Shown here: piece after piece, positions 27,612 to 36,261 of the stretch
How positions within the stretch are numbered: position 1 is the first letter of the stretch
How the letters are laid out: each line of letters opens with the position of its first letter
Origin: Bacteroidales bacterium
GTDB taxonomy: Bacteria > Bacteroidota > Bacteroidia > Bacteroidales > UBA4417
Length of the DNA: 51,874 bases
Reading direction: 5' to 3'
Assembly (NCBI GenBank): GCA_030654075.1
Contig: JAURYB010000133.1
Span: 1-51,874 of the forward strand
Made by a program: the position numbers and the translations under genes
Notes under the pieces: generated by a model
Databases searched by the model: none
The model's input: only the letters and a program-made list of their open reading frames with translations
What the model was told of the DNA's origin: nothing

Positions 27612-28496
27612 ATGAAAAATCGATTAATACCCGCAGTTCTGGCCCTGTTTTTTGCTTCAAATTGCGCCTTTGCTCAATCAACTGCCAATGCAACCGGAAT
27701 CCAGGATTCTCTCAGTAAACTAAGTTCCAAAATCTGGAAGCAAAAAACCGATTCCAGCCGTTTGCAGGCTAATGCTGTCTTTTTTAAGGAGTTTCAATCT
27801 GCTCTTGAAACATCCTCATCAACTGGTATTACTTTGGATTCTATTGCTGGCATTACCCGTATTGCATCCGAAGATGGTAAAATTCAGATTTTTACCTGGA
27901 ATGTGCCTCTTTCTGATGGAACTAATAAATATTTTGGATTTATTCAAAACAACCTTAATAGTTCAGTAGTTATTCAATTACAGTCAAATACAAACAACCA
28001 GGCTGGTTTTGATTCAAAGCAGTTTACACCACAAGAATGGTACGGAGCTATTTATTATAAACTGATTGAAGTTGAAATAAACAATCAGAAAGCCTATACT
28101 CTGCTTGGGTGGGATGGTTTTACAGCTAATTCAAATCGCAAGTTTATTGACATTTATTATCCTGATAAAAATGGAAATATTGTTTTTGGAATGCCTGTCT
28201 TTAAAACTGATAAGGGAATTAAAACACGCGTGGTTTTGGAATATGCCGAAAAGGCAAACATGCTTTTACGCTATGATTACCAGTCGATAATGGTCGAAAA
28301 AAAGAAAAAACTAAAGAAGGAAGATGCCTGGCTTATTGTAATGGATCGAATGGTACCAATGGATACATCGATGGAAGGAATCCGTAAGTATTATGTACCA
28401 ACCGGAGATACCTACGATGGCTATATTTTTAGGAATGGATTTTGGACTCTGGTTGAAAACATCGAAGTTGCTAATAAACTAAACCTTACAAAATAA
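27612..28496 (+). CDS. Secreted protein of unknown function
   Basis: This 294-aa protein has a clear signal peptide (cut expected after AFA, residue 22) and no lipobox, membrane helix or T9SS domain, so it is probably periplasmic. The mature part is predicted mostly beta, with DGKIQIFTWNVPLSDGTNKYFGFIQ near 85-110, EWYGAIYYKLIEVE, KAYTLLGWDGFTANSNRKFIDIYY, and a lysine cluster KKKKLKKEDAW near 231-241. I do not recognise a named family, though similar 'secreted, GWDG-motif' proteins occur in Bacteroidota. It is divergent from the acyl-CoA reductase gene and upstream of serC. Confidence 0.75.
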   Translation: MKNRLIPAVLALFFASNCAFAQSTANATGIQDSLSKLSSKIWKQKTDSSRLQANAVFFKEFQSALETSSSTGITLDSIAGITRIASEDGKIQIFTWNVPLSDGTNKYFGFIQNNLNSSVVIQLQSNTNNQAGFDSKQFTPQEWYGAIYYKLIEVEINNQKAYTLLGWDGFTANSNRKFIDIYYPDKNGNIVFGMPVFKTDKGIKTRVVLEYAEKANMLLRYDYQSIMVEKKKKLKKEDAWLIVMDRMVPMDTSMEGIRKYYVPTGDTYDGYIFRNGFWTLVENIEVANKLNLTK

Positions 28497-28725
28497 TCGG
28501 TTTGGATTCTGTGGTTTGGGTCCAATTTTCTATTCAGAACCAGGCATTAACTGATCGGGTTTGGTTCTATTCTTAGACTTTTTATTCTTTTTAACCTGAT
28601 CTGCTAATCGTTATATACGATAGCATTTTAAATCGTGTTTTTATATAATAGTAAATTGTTGATGCAAACAATACATTATTAAGGATTTAACTATTACAGG
28701 ATACTTCAGCCAAACTTTTCAGTTT

Positions 28726-28752
28726 AACAACAATAAATAAATTATTGTTGTT
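28726..28752. promoter_or_regulatory. Perfect 11-bp dyad touching the serC -33 element
   Basis: AACAACAATAA (28726-28736) and its exact reverse complement (28742-28752) flank a five-base loop. The right arm touches the -33 TTTG of the serC promoter, an operator-like placement. The 387-base gap 28497-28883 has no gene. Confidence 0.55.
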
Positions 28753-28785
28753 TTGTATTCAACCACCTAACATTTTATAACTTTG
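28752..28785 (+). promoter_or_regulatory. Promoter of the serC operon
   Basis: TTTG (28752-28755), a 22-base spacer and TAACTTTG (28778-28785) match the Bacteroidota consensus. The leader would be about 90 bases. Confidence 0.65.
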
Positions 28786-28883
28786 TGTGAATTTATTAAC
28801 ACTATCTCCATAATTTGTATGATAGTTATTAGGTTAAATGGAAATACTGTAAATCAACATATTAATAAAAAAAAATCAGAGAA

Positions 28884-29954
28884 ATGAAAAAACACAACTT
28901 TAATGCCGGTCCATCAATACTTCCACGAATTGCAATCGAAAATACTGCAAAAGCTATTCTTGATTTGAATGGCATTGGAATGTCACTTCTCGAGATCTCG
29001 CATCGTAGCAAAGATTTCCAGGCAGTAATGGACGAAGCAGTCGCATTATTTAAGGAAGTGCTAAATATTCCTGACGGTTACCAGGTTCTGTTTCTTGGAG
29101 GAGGAGCAAGTTTGCAATTCTGTATGGTTCCTTTCAACTTGCTGAACAAAAAGGCAGCATACCTCGAAACAGGCGTTTGGGCCAAGAAAGCAATTAAAGA
29201 AGCTAAATTATTCGGAGAAGTTGCAGTAATTGGTTCCTCTGCCGACAAAAACTTCAATTATATTCCTTCAGGTTGGGAAATCCCAACAGATGCCGATTAT
29301 TTTCACATTACTACCAATAATACTATTTATGGTACCGAGATCAGGGAAGATTTTGATTGCCCTGTTCCATTAATTGCAGATATGTCGAGTGATATTCTGA
29401 GCCGTCCGTTAGATGTTTCGAAATATGCAATGATTTATGGTGGTGCGCAAAAAAATGCAGGTACTGCAGGTGTAACTTTTGTTATTATCCGTGAGGATAT
29501 TTTGGGCAAAGTTGATCGCGCTATCCCTTCGATGCTTGATTACCGGATTCATATCAAAGAAGGTTCAATGTTTAACACTCCTCCTTGCGTTAGCATATTT
29601 ACCTTGAAAGAAACCTTGAAATGGGTTAAAGAAATGGGTGGTGTTAAAAAAATGGAAGAATTGGATATTGCAAAAGCCAATCTGCTCTATAATGCGATTG
29701 ATAACAGCAAAATGTTCGAAGGAACAGCTGCAAAAAATGCTCGCTCTCTCATGAACATCTGCTTTGTTATGAAAGAACAATACAAGGACAAAGAAGATGC
29801 TTTTATGGAATTCTCCAAAACCCGCGGTATGGTTGGCATTAAAGGACATCGTTCTGTTGGTGGTTTCAGGGCATCTACCTACAATGCTTTGCCAATTGAA
29901 AGTGTGCAGGCACTTATTGACTGTATGACTGATTTCGAAAATTCAAATAGCTAA
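28884..29954 (+). CDS. serC: Phosphoserine aminotransferase SerC
   Basis: This 356-aa PLP enzyme interconverts 3-phosphohydroxypyruvate and phosphoserine (and the related PLP-biosynthesis step). It has the family start [11 protein letters not shown], the substrate loop [16 protein letters not shown] and the PLP lysine Lys190 in GGAQKNAG, with [16 protein letters not shown] near the end. Length is standard. It is followed after 39 bases by serA. No serB gene is in the window. Confidence 0.95.
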   Translation: MKKHNFNAGPSILPRIAIENTAKAILDLNGIGMSLLEISHRSKDFQAVMDEAVALFKEVLNIPDGYQVLFLGGGASLQFCMVPFNLLNKKAAYLETGVWAKKAIKEAKLFGEVAVIGSSADKNFNYIPSGWEIPTDADYFHITTNNTIYGTEIREDFDCPVPLIADMSSDILSRPLDVSKYAMIYGGAQKNAGTAGVTFVIIREDILGKVDRAIPSMLDYRIHIKEGSMFNTPPCVSIFTLKETLKWVKEMGGVKKMEELDIAKANLLYNAIDNSKMFEGTAAKNARSLMNICFVMKEQYKDKEDAFMEFSKTRGMVGIKGHRSVGGFRASTYNALPIESVQALIDCMTDFENSNS

Positions 29955-29993
29955 CTCACAGTCCTGAAAAGCACCAAAATTAAATCCGCTACT

Positions 29994-30917
29994 ATGAAAA
30001 AAATACTGGTTGCCACTGAAAAACCTTTTGCTAAGGTTGCTGTGGAAGGTATTAAGAAAATTGTTGAAGATGCTGGTTTCGAATTAGTACTGCTTGAGAA
30101 TTATTCCCAGAAAGGTGAACTCATGCAGGCTGTGGCAGATGCTGATGCAATTATTATCAGAAGTGATATTGTTGATAGTGAGGTAATTGAATCCGCAAAA
30201 AAACTTAAAATTGTTGTCAGAGCGGGAGCAGGATATGATAATATCGACCTTGCTTCTGCAACTGCAAAAGGTGTGGTGGCGATGAATACTCCGGGTCAGA
30301 ATTCTAATGCTGTGGCTGAACTTGCTATGGGTATGATGGTTTTTGCTGCCCGGAATAATTTCAACGGATTATCTGGAACGGAACTTAAAGGGAAGAACCT
30401 CGGATTACACGCTTATGGTCATGTTGGAAAGGCTGTTGCTACAATTGCCCGTGGATTTGGAATGGAAATTTATGCGTTCGATCCTTTTGTAGATCAAAAG
30501 ACTATTGAGGCTGAGGGTATTCACTACATTGATGATGTAAATGAATTATATAAAACCTGTCAATATGTTTCCCTGCATATGCCGGCAACTGCTCAAACAA
30601 AAAAATCAATAAACGCCAACCTGTTGTCTTTAATGCCCAAAGGTGCTACTCTCATTAATACAGCCCGCAAAGAGGTTATGGATGAAGAAGGATTAGTGAA
30701 AATGTTTGCCGAAAGAGCCGATTTTAAATATGTTTCGGATGTTGAACCCGATTGCAAAGCACTGATAGCCGAGAAATTTTCAGGTAGATTTTATTTTACA
30801 CCTAAGAAAATCGGAGCGCAAACTGCCGAAGCCAATAACAATGCCGGTTTGGCTGCTGCCCGACAGATTGTGAATTTTTTTACAAAAAATGAAACAACTT
30901 TTCAAGTAAATAAATAG
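29994..30917 (+). CDS. serA: 3-Phosphoglycerate dehydrogenase, type IIIK SerA
   Basis: This 307-aa enzyme oxidises 3-phosphoglycerate to 3-phosphohydroxypyruvate with NAD. It lacks the C-terminal ACT/ASB regulatory domains of E. coli SerA, so serine feedback through ACT is not expected. The nucleotide loop reads A140-Y-G-H-V-G145, in place of GxGxxG. The catalytic His of D-2-hydroxyacid dehydrogenases is replaced by lysine (Lys272, in TPKKIGAQT), the signature of the type IIIK group known from Entamoeba and Bacteroides. Arg in NTARKEV and Glu in VEPD are kept. It is co-directional with serC and separated by 245 bases from the four-helix-bundle gene. Confidence 0.93.
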   Translation: MKKILVATEKPFAKVAVEGIKKIVEDAGFELVLLENYSQKGELMQAVADADAIIIRSDIVDSEVIESAKKLKIVVRAGAGYDNIDLASATAKGVVAMNTPGQNSNAVAELAMGMMVFAARNNFNGLSGTELKGKNLGLHAYGHVGKAVATIARGFGMEIYAFDPFVDQKTIEAEGIHYIDDVNELYKTCQYVSLHMPATAQTKKSINANLLSLMPKGATLINTARKEVMDEEGLVKMFAERADFKYVSDVEPDCKALIAEKFSGRFYFTPKKIGAQTAEANNNAGLAAARQIVNFFTKNETTFQVNK

Positions 30918-31133
30918 GATTAAAATTATTTTTTATCATTGTTTCTCAAGCAGGAAAGTTGCTTGATACTGGAATCCAGACGAGAAATGTAAAAATTGTA
31001 AAGTTAAGTTTAACAATTTTAAAAAAAGCGTGTGCCAGTCTAACAACTTTCTTGTTTTTATTTGCTGATCTTCGTACATTAGCTGAAAATTTCAGAAGTT
31101 GGTTGAATTATATTCATCACACTTGTTGTTTTT

Positions 31134-31646
31134 CAAAACCAAAAACCAAAAACCAAATACTAATGGAAACTGAACTCGACAAAACTGCTACATTTTTTCG
31201 TTTTGAGGATTTGCGGATATACCTTAAAGCACTTGACTATATAGATTGGGTGTATAAAAAAGTAAACAAATTCCCCGAATCTGGCTCTATCTCATTATCT
31301 TCACATTTCTACAATTCAGCTCAAGCTATTGCCTTGCATATTGCAGAAGGATCAGCACGTAACAAAGCCCAGTTTATTCATTATTTAAAAATGGCTAAAA
31401 GTTCTGTTCGTGAATGTGTTGTCCACAGTGCAATGGCCTCAAGGCAAAAATATTTTAGCAATGAAGATCTTGATGAATCACGCAATCAATTAATGGAAAT
31501 GACTAAAATGCTTGGTGCCTTGATAGGTTCTCTGCAACGTTCAGCAGGTATTGTTGATAGTGATGATGATTGAGAAATAAAATAAAATTCCTGGTTACAT
31601 TCTTATTCAGTGACTTAACTGCTCATTGTTTTTTTGTTTTTTGTTG
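31134..31646. mobile_element. Candidate four-helix-bundle insertion unit
   Basis: The four-helix-bundle gene is bracketed by complementary low-complexity arms: three tandem AAAACC/AAAAACC words at 31134-31157, directly before its ATG, and a T/G-rich arm of TTTTTTG words at 31626-31646, about 55 bases after its stop. The unit sits between serA and DUF1015, genes that are usually adjacent in Bacteroidota. Mobility is inferred; no transposase or target duplication is evident. Confidence 0.4.
31163..31573 (+). CDS. Four-helix-bundle protein (23S rRNA IVS / Avd type)
   Basis: This 136-aa protein matches the PF05635 four-helix-bundle family, known from ORFs in 23S rRNA intervening sequences and from the Avd accessory proteins of diversity-generating retroelements. 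Diagnostic segments are FRFEDLRIYLKALDYIDWVYK (helix 1, split at about 11-31), SHFYNSAQAIALHIAEGSAR (helix 2), FIHYLKMAKSSVRECVVH (helix 3) and the C-terminal LMEMTKMLGALIGSLQRS. The frame opens upstream to 30959, but that stretch is non-coding in character, so the ATG at 31163 is used. No rRNA gene, reverse transcriptase or variable repeat is near. Function of stand-alone copies is unknown. Confidence 0.85.
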   Translation: METELDKTATFFRFEDLRIYLKALDYIDWVYKKVNKFPESGSISLSSHFYNSAQAIALHIAEGSARNKAQFIHYLKMAKSSVRECVVHSAMASRQKYFSNEDLDESRNQLMEMTKMLGALIGSLQRSAGIVDSDDD

Positions 31647-31718
31647 AATCATTCAAGCCTGTTAATAATTTTGTACCCGAACTTCAAACATGATTAATTA
31701 GAATACAACATCTGAAAA

Positions 31719-32969
31719 ATGGCAATTTTAAAAGCATTTAAGGGTTTACGCCCTCCGGTTGAAATAGTAAAGCAATTAGCATCAAGACCTTATGATGTAT
31801 TGAACTCTGAAGAAGCTCGCATTGAAGCAAAAGATAATCCATATTCATTACTCCGGGTCACTAAGGCTGAAATTGATCTGCCAGTGGGTATAGATGTGCA
31901 TGGTCAGGAAGTTTATGACAAAGTGGTTGAAAATTTCACCACATTTAAAAACAACAAATGGCTGGTGCAGGATAAGGAAGCAAAATTATATATCTATGCT
32001 CAAACCATGGATGGCCGTACTCAATATGGAATCGTTGGTTGTACCAGTATTGAAGACTATTTCAATAACAAGATCAAAAAACATGAATTAACAAGGAAAG
32101 ATAAAGAAGAAGACAGAATGATACATGTGCGCATTACTAATGCTAATGTGGAACCGGTGTTTTTCTCTTATCCTGCTAATAAAAGTATTGATGAAATTGT
32201 TTCAAACATAGTTGTTTATAACAAACCAACTTACGATTTTGTTACTGATGAAGGTTTTGGTCATCAATTCTGGACGATTGACGATAAAGAAACTATTGCC
32301 GCAATTATCGCTATTTTTGATAAAGAAATCCCTAGTTTGTATGTTGCTGACGGGCACCACCGCACAGCAGCTGCGGCTCTGGTGGGAGTGGAAAAACGTA
32401 AGGATAATCCAAACCACAATGGCACCGAAGAATACAATTTCTTTATGTCAGTTTTATTCCCTGATAATCAACTTAAGATTATTGATTATAACAGGGTAGT
32501 AAAAGATTTGAATGGTCTTAGTAGTTCTGAACTCTTGCAAAAACTGAACGAGGTTTTTGTGGTTGAGAAAAAGGGCAGTGAGATTTATGCTCCTGCATCT
32601 TTGCATAATTTTGGAATGTACCTTGAGGGCAATTGGTATTCATTAACCGCCAAAGAAGGCACTTATGATGACCAGAATCCAATTGGGGTGCTTGATGTAA
32701 CTATTCTTTCCACGCTTGTGCTTGATCACATCCTGGATATTAAGGACCTGCGAACTTCGACCCGGGTTGACTTTGTAGGAGGTATCCGTGGACTTGGAGA
32801 ACTTGTGAAGCGTATTGATAGTGGTGAGATGAAAGCAGCCTTTGCTCTTTATCCTGTATCAATGAAACAACTCATTGATATAGCCGATACCGGTAATATT
32901 ATGCCGCCAAAAACCACCTGGTTTGAACCAAAACTTAGAAGCGGGCTTGTAGTTCATCTGCTTGTCTAA
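31719..32969 (+). CDS. DUF1015 family protein
   Basis: This 416-aa cytoplasmic protein belongs to DUF1015 (PF06245). It begins LKAFKGLRPP with the SRPYDVLNSEEARIEAKDNP segment (about 22-41), has KIKKHELTRKDKEEDR (about 117-132) and the most conserved motif VADGHHRTAAA with Asp211-Gly-His-His-Arg215. The DGHHR motif recalls the nucleotide-binding motif of ParB/sulfiredoxin-fold enzymes, including serine kinases. In Bacteroidota this gene commonly follows serC and serA, which suggests a role in serine or phosphoserine metabolism, but I know of no proof. Confidence 0.86.
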   Translation: MAILKAFKGLRPPVEIVKQLASRPYDVLNSEEARIEAKDNPYSLLRVTKAEIDLPVGIDVHGQEVYDKVVENFTTFKNNKWLVQDKEAKLYIYAQTMDGRTQYGIVGCTSIEDYFNNKIKKHELTRKDKEEDRMIHVRITNANVEPVFFSYPANKSIDEIVSNIVVYNKPTYDFVTDEGFGHQFWTIDDKETIAAIIAIFDKEIPSLYVADGHHRTAAAALVGVEKRKDNPNHNGTEEYNFFMSVLFPDNQLKIIDYNRVVKDLNGLSSSELLQKLNEVFVVEKKGSEIYAPASLHNFGMYLEGNWYSLTAKEGTYDDQNPIGVLDVTILSTLVLDHILDIKDLRTSTRVDFVGGIRGLGELVKRIDSGEMKAAFALYPVSMKQLIDIADTGNIMPPKTTWFEPKLRSGLVVHLLV

Positions 32970-32996
32970 AATTTACCTCTTTCGCGATATCCTGCA

Positions 32997-35804
32997 TTAA
33001 TCCTGATTCTGAAGATATTTATCTAACATAGGAATCAGGGTTTCTGCTTTAATAGGTTTTGGGATAAAATCAACAAAACCGGCGTTAAGGCTTTTTTCCC
33101 TTTCATGAGGCAATGCGAAAGCTGTATAACTCATCACAGGGATGTCTGGTCTGATTTCTAATATTTCTTTAAGAGCTTCATAACCTGTTTTTAGTGGCAA
33201 TTGTATATCCATCAATATCAGGTCAATATCAGGTTCAGTTCTCACAATATCAACCGCTATCTGTCCGTTCAACGCATGCAGTAATCTTACAGAACTGCGC
33301 TTTAACAGAGCTTCCAGCAGAAGGTAATTCTGCATCATGTCCTCAGCAATCAATATTGTTTTTCCTTCCCAGTTTATATTTTGCAGATCTATCTTGGCAA
33401 TCTTTACCGGAGGTTGGTTTTTAACTGGTTTGTATGGTAGTGTAAAATAGAATAATGAACCTTTTCCAGGGTTCGATTCCATTCCTATCGAGCCACCAAG
33501 TAAATCAACCAGATTTTTGGAAATAGCCAAACCTAAACCAGTTCCTCCATATTTTCGGGTTGTGCTGGGATCCAGTTGGCTAAAACGTTGAAATAAAAGC
33601 TTTTGCTTGCTCCTTAGAATACCAATTCCACTATCTTTTACATAAAACGAAAGGGTATTATTCTGATTGTTATACCCAAATTCGATGCTTCCAAATTCGG
33701 TAAATTTTAAAGCATTGCTAAGCAAATTAGAGAAAATCTGTTGTAATCTCATTGGATCAGTTAATGCAATTACCCGATTTTTTTCTTCGGGTAAAACAAG
33801 ATTCAGGCTGATACCTTTCTTGCCGGAAGCATTCTTCATTTCTTCAAAAGTTCCGAGTAAATCAGTTAAGATTTGATTTATGTCACAAGCCGATTCTGAA
33901 ATTTTGAGTTGTCCAGCCTCAATTTTTGCTATATCGATTATGTCATTTATTAGTGTCATTAAGGATCGGCCTGCAATTTTAATTTTTGATATAAAATCAG
34001 CCTTATCTTCCTGTGAAAGATCCTCTTCTGATAATAAGTCGGAGAACCCAATTATCGCGTTCATGGGTGTCCTGATTTCGTGGCTCATATTAGCCAGGAA
34101 AGCTGTTTTCAGCCTATCCGATTCTTCTGCTTTTTCTTTTGCCATGATTAATCTTTGTCGGGTTTCTTCCATTTCTGTAATGTCCCGGCTTATGCCTATA
34201 ATTCCTAATAAATTGTTATCTGAATCAAAATAGGGTGTTTTTAATGTATAAAACAGGAATCTGTGACCATTTGTATATTCAATCCAGTTAGTGGTCCGTT
34301 CAGGTACTAGTGTCTCAATAATTTGTTGATCTGATTTTAAATATCCTGAAGCGTCTGTTTTATGAAACAAGTCAAATTCCGAAAATCCTATTATCTCGTC
34401 TGATTTTTTATTGATATACTTTTCAAAGGCTTTATTACAGCCCAGAAATTTGCTTTCGACATCTTTAAAGAAAATAAGGTCAGGAATGGCATCAATCATA
34501 TATCTTAACCGCGATTTTTCGGCAGAAAGTACCGATTTTATTCTTTCTCTTTCTTGTATCATTTGATTTGCCGCTTGAGCAAGGGTGTCAAATTCAATAA
34601 ATGCCAGCTTACTCGAATCAATAATCTGCATCCCCTGTGCAGCTCTCTTAAAGAAATGAAGAAAAAGCAATATATTAGATTTTGCTTTTAAAGCAAAATA
34701 TCTGATTATTAAGTAGGCTAATACGTTCAGAATAACCAGAAAGATCAAAAAGCGTATTAGGTTATTAGTTATTTCCCGCCATAATTCAGATTTTAACTGC
34801 CTTACTATTGGATCAATATCACTGGTGAAAAAGCCAGTTCCAATAATCCACTCCCAGTCATTAATTCCTGAAAAATACGAGGTTTTCTCACTTCTTTCCA
34901 CGCCTGGCTGGTTTCGCCAGAAATAAGTAAGATACCCGCCCTCTCTCATTTTTGCAAATTCAAGCTCTTTCTTAAAGATGTCTTTCCAGTTGGTTTCTGA
35001 AGAGTTGTTTATACTTAAAGGTGGAACCTGACGTTTGCCCTTCGATAGCAAAGCAAAGCCATTGAATGTGTTAATAATTATATACTCATTATTACTGTAC
35101 TTAACTTTACTTAAACTATCCAGGACAACCTCCTGAAGTATGGTATTCAGTTGATCTGGCTGGAAAGTAATACCAATTATAATATTAGTATTACTTATGT
35201 TTCTAAAAACCAGGTATGGCTCGTTGTTTTTTTTGTTGAGTTGGTATTTCCTGATTAATTGATTGACAGTTTTAATATCAGCTAGCTTATATCCTCCATT
35301 TAATAATCTTGATGATCTGTTACTGTTTTTTGGATTAAAAGGGTAGGCCGGATAATAAACTTCCTTGTTTTTACTAAGAAGAATAATTTTATGAACGGAC
35401 ATTTTATTTAGCTCATCTAATTTTGCAGATAGAGCATCAGACAATTCATCTTTTTCAAGTTCTTTTGAAACTGGAAAATTTTCCAAAACAGCTTCTACCG
35501 CACTTATTCTATTATTTAGATGTTGAATAATGTGATCTTCCTGGTGAGATTTAACCCAATAAATATAATCTTTTAGCTCTAAGACTTTGTTTTTTAAATC
35601 ATTACGCTGTTTCTCCGGAAATTCTGTTTTTATCTTATCTACCTGATTCCTATATTTAAATATTTGAAGCCATGTATAATAGGCAGTTACTGCGCTTAAA
35701 CCAACTATAAAGAATACGACAGGATATAAATATATAATCCTAATCAGACTATGCTTTCTATGGCTGTTATCCTTACCTTTAATTTCTTTATTAAAAATTC
35801 TCAT
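32997..35804 (-). CDS. Hybrid sensor histidine kinase with Cache and PAS
   Basis: This 935-aa inner-membrane protein combines sensor and receiver. TM1 (about 22-46) and TM2 (about 345-367) flank a periplasmic Cache-type domain containing GGYLTYFWRNQPG and WEWIIGTGFF, typical for small-ligand sensing. A linker and PAS domain (about 435-550, PDLIFFKDVESKF) lead to the HisKA domain (His575, MSHEIRTPMNAI), the ATPase domain (N box FSNLLSNALKF, G boxes DSGIGI and GGTGLGLAI) and a C-terminal receiver with Asp866 (LMDIQLP). There is no DNA-binding output domain, so signal passes to an unlinked regulator. The start has a real Shine-Dalgarno (AGGAG), rare here. It converges on the DUF1015 gene, with 27 bases between stops. 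Confidence 0.92.
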   Translation of the reverse strand: MRIFNKEIKGKDNSHRKHSLIRIIYLYPVVFFIVGLSAVTAYYTWLQIFKYRNQVDKIKTEFPEKQRNDLKNKVLELKDYIYWVKSHQEDHIIQHLNNRISAVEAVLENFPVSKELEKDELSDALSAKLDELNKMSVHKIILLSKNKEVYYPAYPFNPKNSNRSSRLLNGGYKLADIKTVNQLIRKYQLNKKNNEPYLVFRNISNTNIIIGITFQPDQLNTILQEVVLDSLSKVKYSNNEYIIINTFNGFALLSKGKRQVPPLSINNSSETNWKDIFKKELEFAKMREGGYLTYFWRNQPGVERSEKTSYFSGINDWEWIIGTGFFTSDIDPIVRQLKSELWREITNNLIRFLIFLVILNVLAYLIIRYFALKAKSNILLFLHFFKRAAQGMQIIDSSKLAFIEFDTLAQAANQMIQERERIKSVLSAEKSRLRYMIDAIPDLIFFKDVESKFLGCNKAFEKYINKKSDEIIGFSEFDLFHKTDASGYLKSDQQIIETLVPERTTNWIEYTNGHRFLFYTLKTPYFDSDNNLLGIIGISRDITEMEETRQRLIMAKEKAEESDRLKTAFLANMSHEIRTPMNAIIGFSDLLSEEDLSQEDKADFISKIKIAGRSLMTLINDIIDIAKIEAGQLKISESACDINQILTDLLGTFEEMKNASGKKGISLNLVLPEEKNRVIALTDPMRLQQIFSNLLSNALKFTEFGSIEFGYNNQNNTLSFYVKDSGIGILRSKQKLLFQRFSQLDPSTTRKYGGTGLGLAISKNLVDLLGGSIGMESNPGKGSLFYFTLPYKPVKNQPPVKIAKIDLQNINWEGKTILIAEDMMQNYLLLEALLKRSSVRLLHALNGQIAVDIVRTEPDIDLILMDIQLPLKTGYEALKEILEIRPDIPVMSYTAFALPHEREKSLNAGFVDFIPKPIKAETLIPMLDKYLQNQD

Positions 35805-36186
35805 TTAGTTACTCCTGCTACACCAACAAAGGTCTTTGATTTAAGATTTGTTTGAATTCACAATATTAAGCTTTAAAAGAAATCCTTTTACCCGCAATCA
35901 TTTCATGTTTGATCAATCATTTAAAATACTTGAATCTTGTATTTTTCTTCTAATGGTTACATTATTATCCATATATTAATCCAAAAAAAATCAAAAAGTA
36001 ATACCAGATTAAGGCTAAAATTACATTATTTTTTTTTTATTTCTGGTTCGTGTTTGTATAAATCTCGTTTGCAATGGATTATGACATTAGTTGGTGAAAT
36101 TTATATTTGGTTCAAGTAATATTTGTTTACAAAAATACGCTTCATATCTGGCATTATAATTAAACTTCTGAAAGAATGATATAGAG

Positions 36187-36214
36187 TTGCCCAAATCAAA
36201 TAATTTCATTTTTG
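36187..36214 (+). promoter_or_regulatory. Promoter of yggS
   Basis: TTG (36187-36189), a 17-base spacer and CATTTTTG (36207-36214), one base off consensus. The rest of the 457-base divergent gap 35805-36261 is AT-rich, with no gene or other clear signal. Confidence 0.5.
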
Positions 36215-36261
36215 CAAACTTTGTTGAATTCTTGTAGGTTTGTAATTCTAAAAAGGAAATA

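Noticed and set aside
30959..31162. N-terminal extension of the four-helix-bundle protein
   Set aside because: It runs through AT-rich DNA and the AAAACC repeats; the family begins near the ATG at 31163.
31163..31573. Diversity-generating retroelement suggested by the Avd-like protein
   Set aside because: No reverse transcriptase and no template/variable repeat pair are found in the window.
33470..33480. GGTTCGATTCC, identical to a tRNA T-loop core
   Set aside because: It lies within the coding sequence of the hybrid kinase, with no acceptor or anticodon stem around it.
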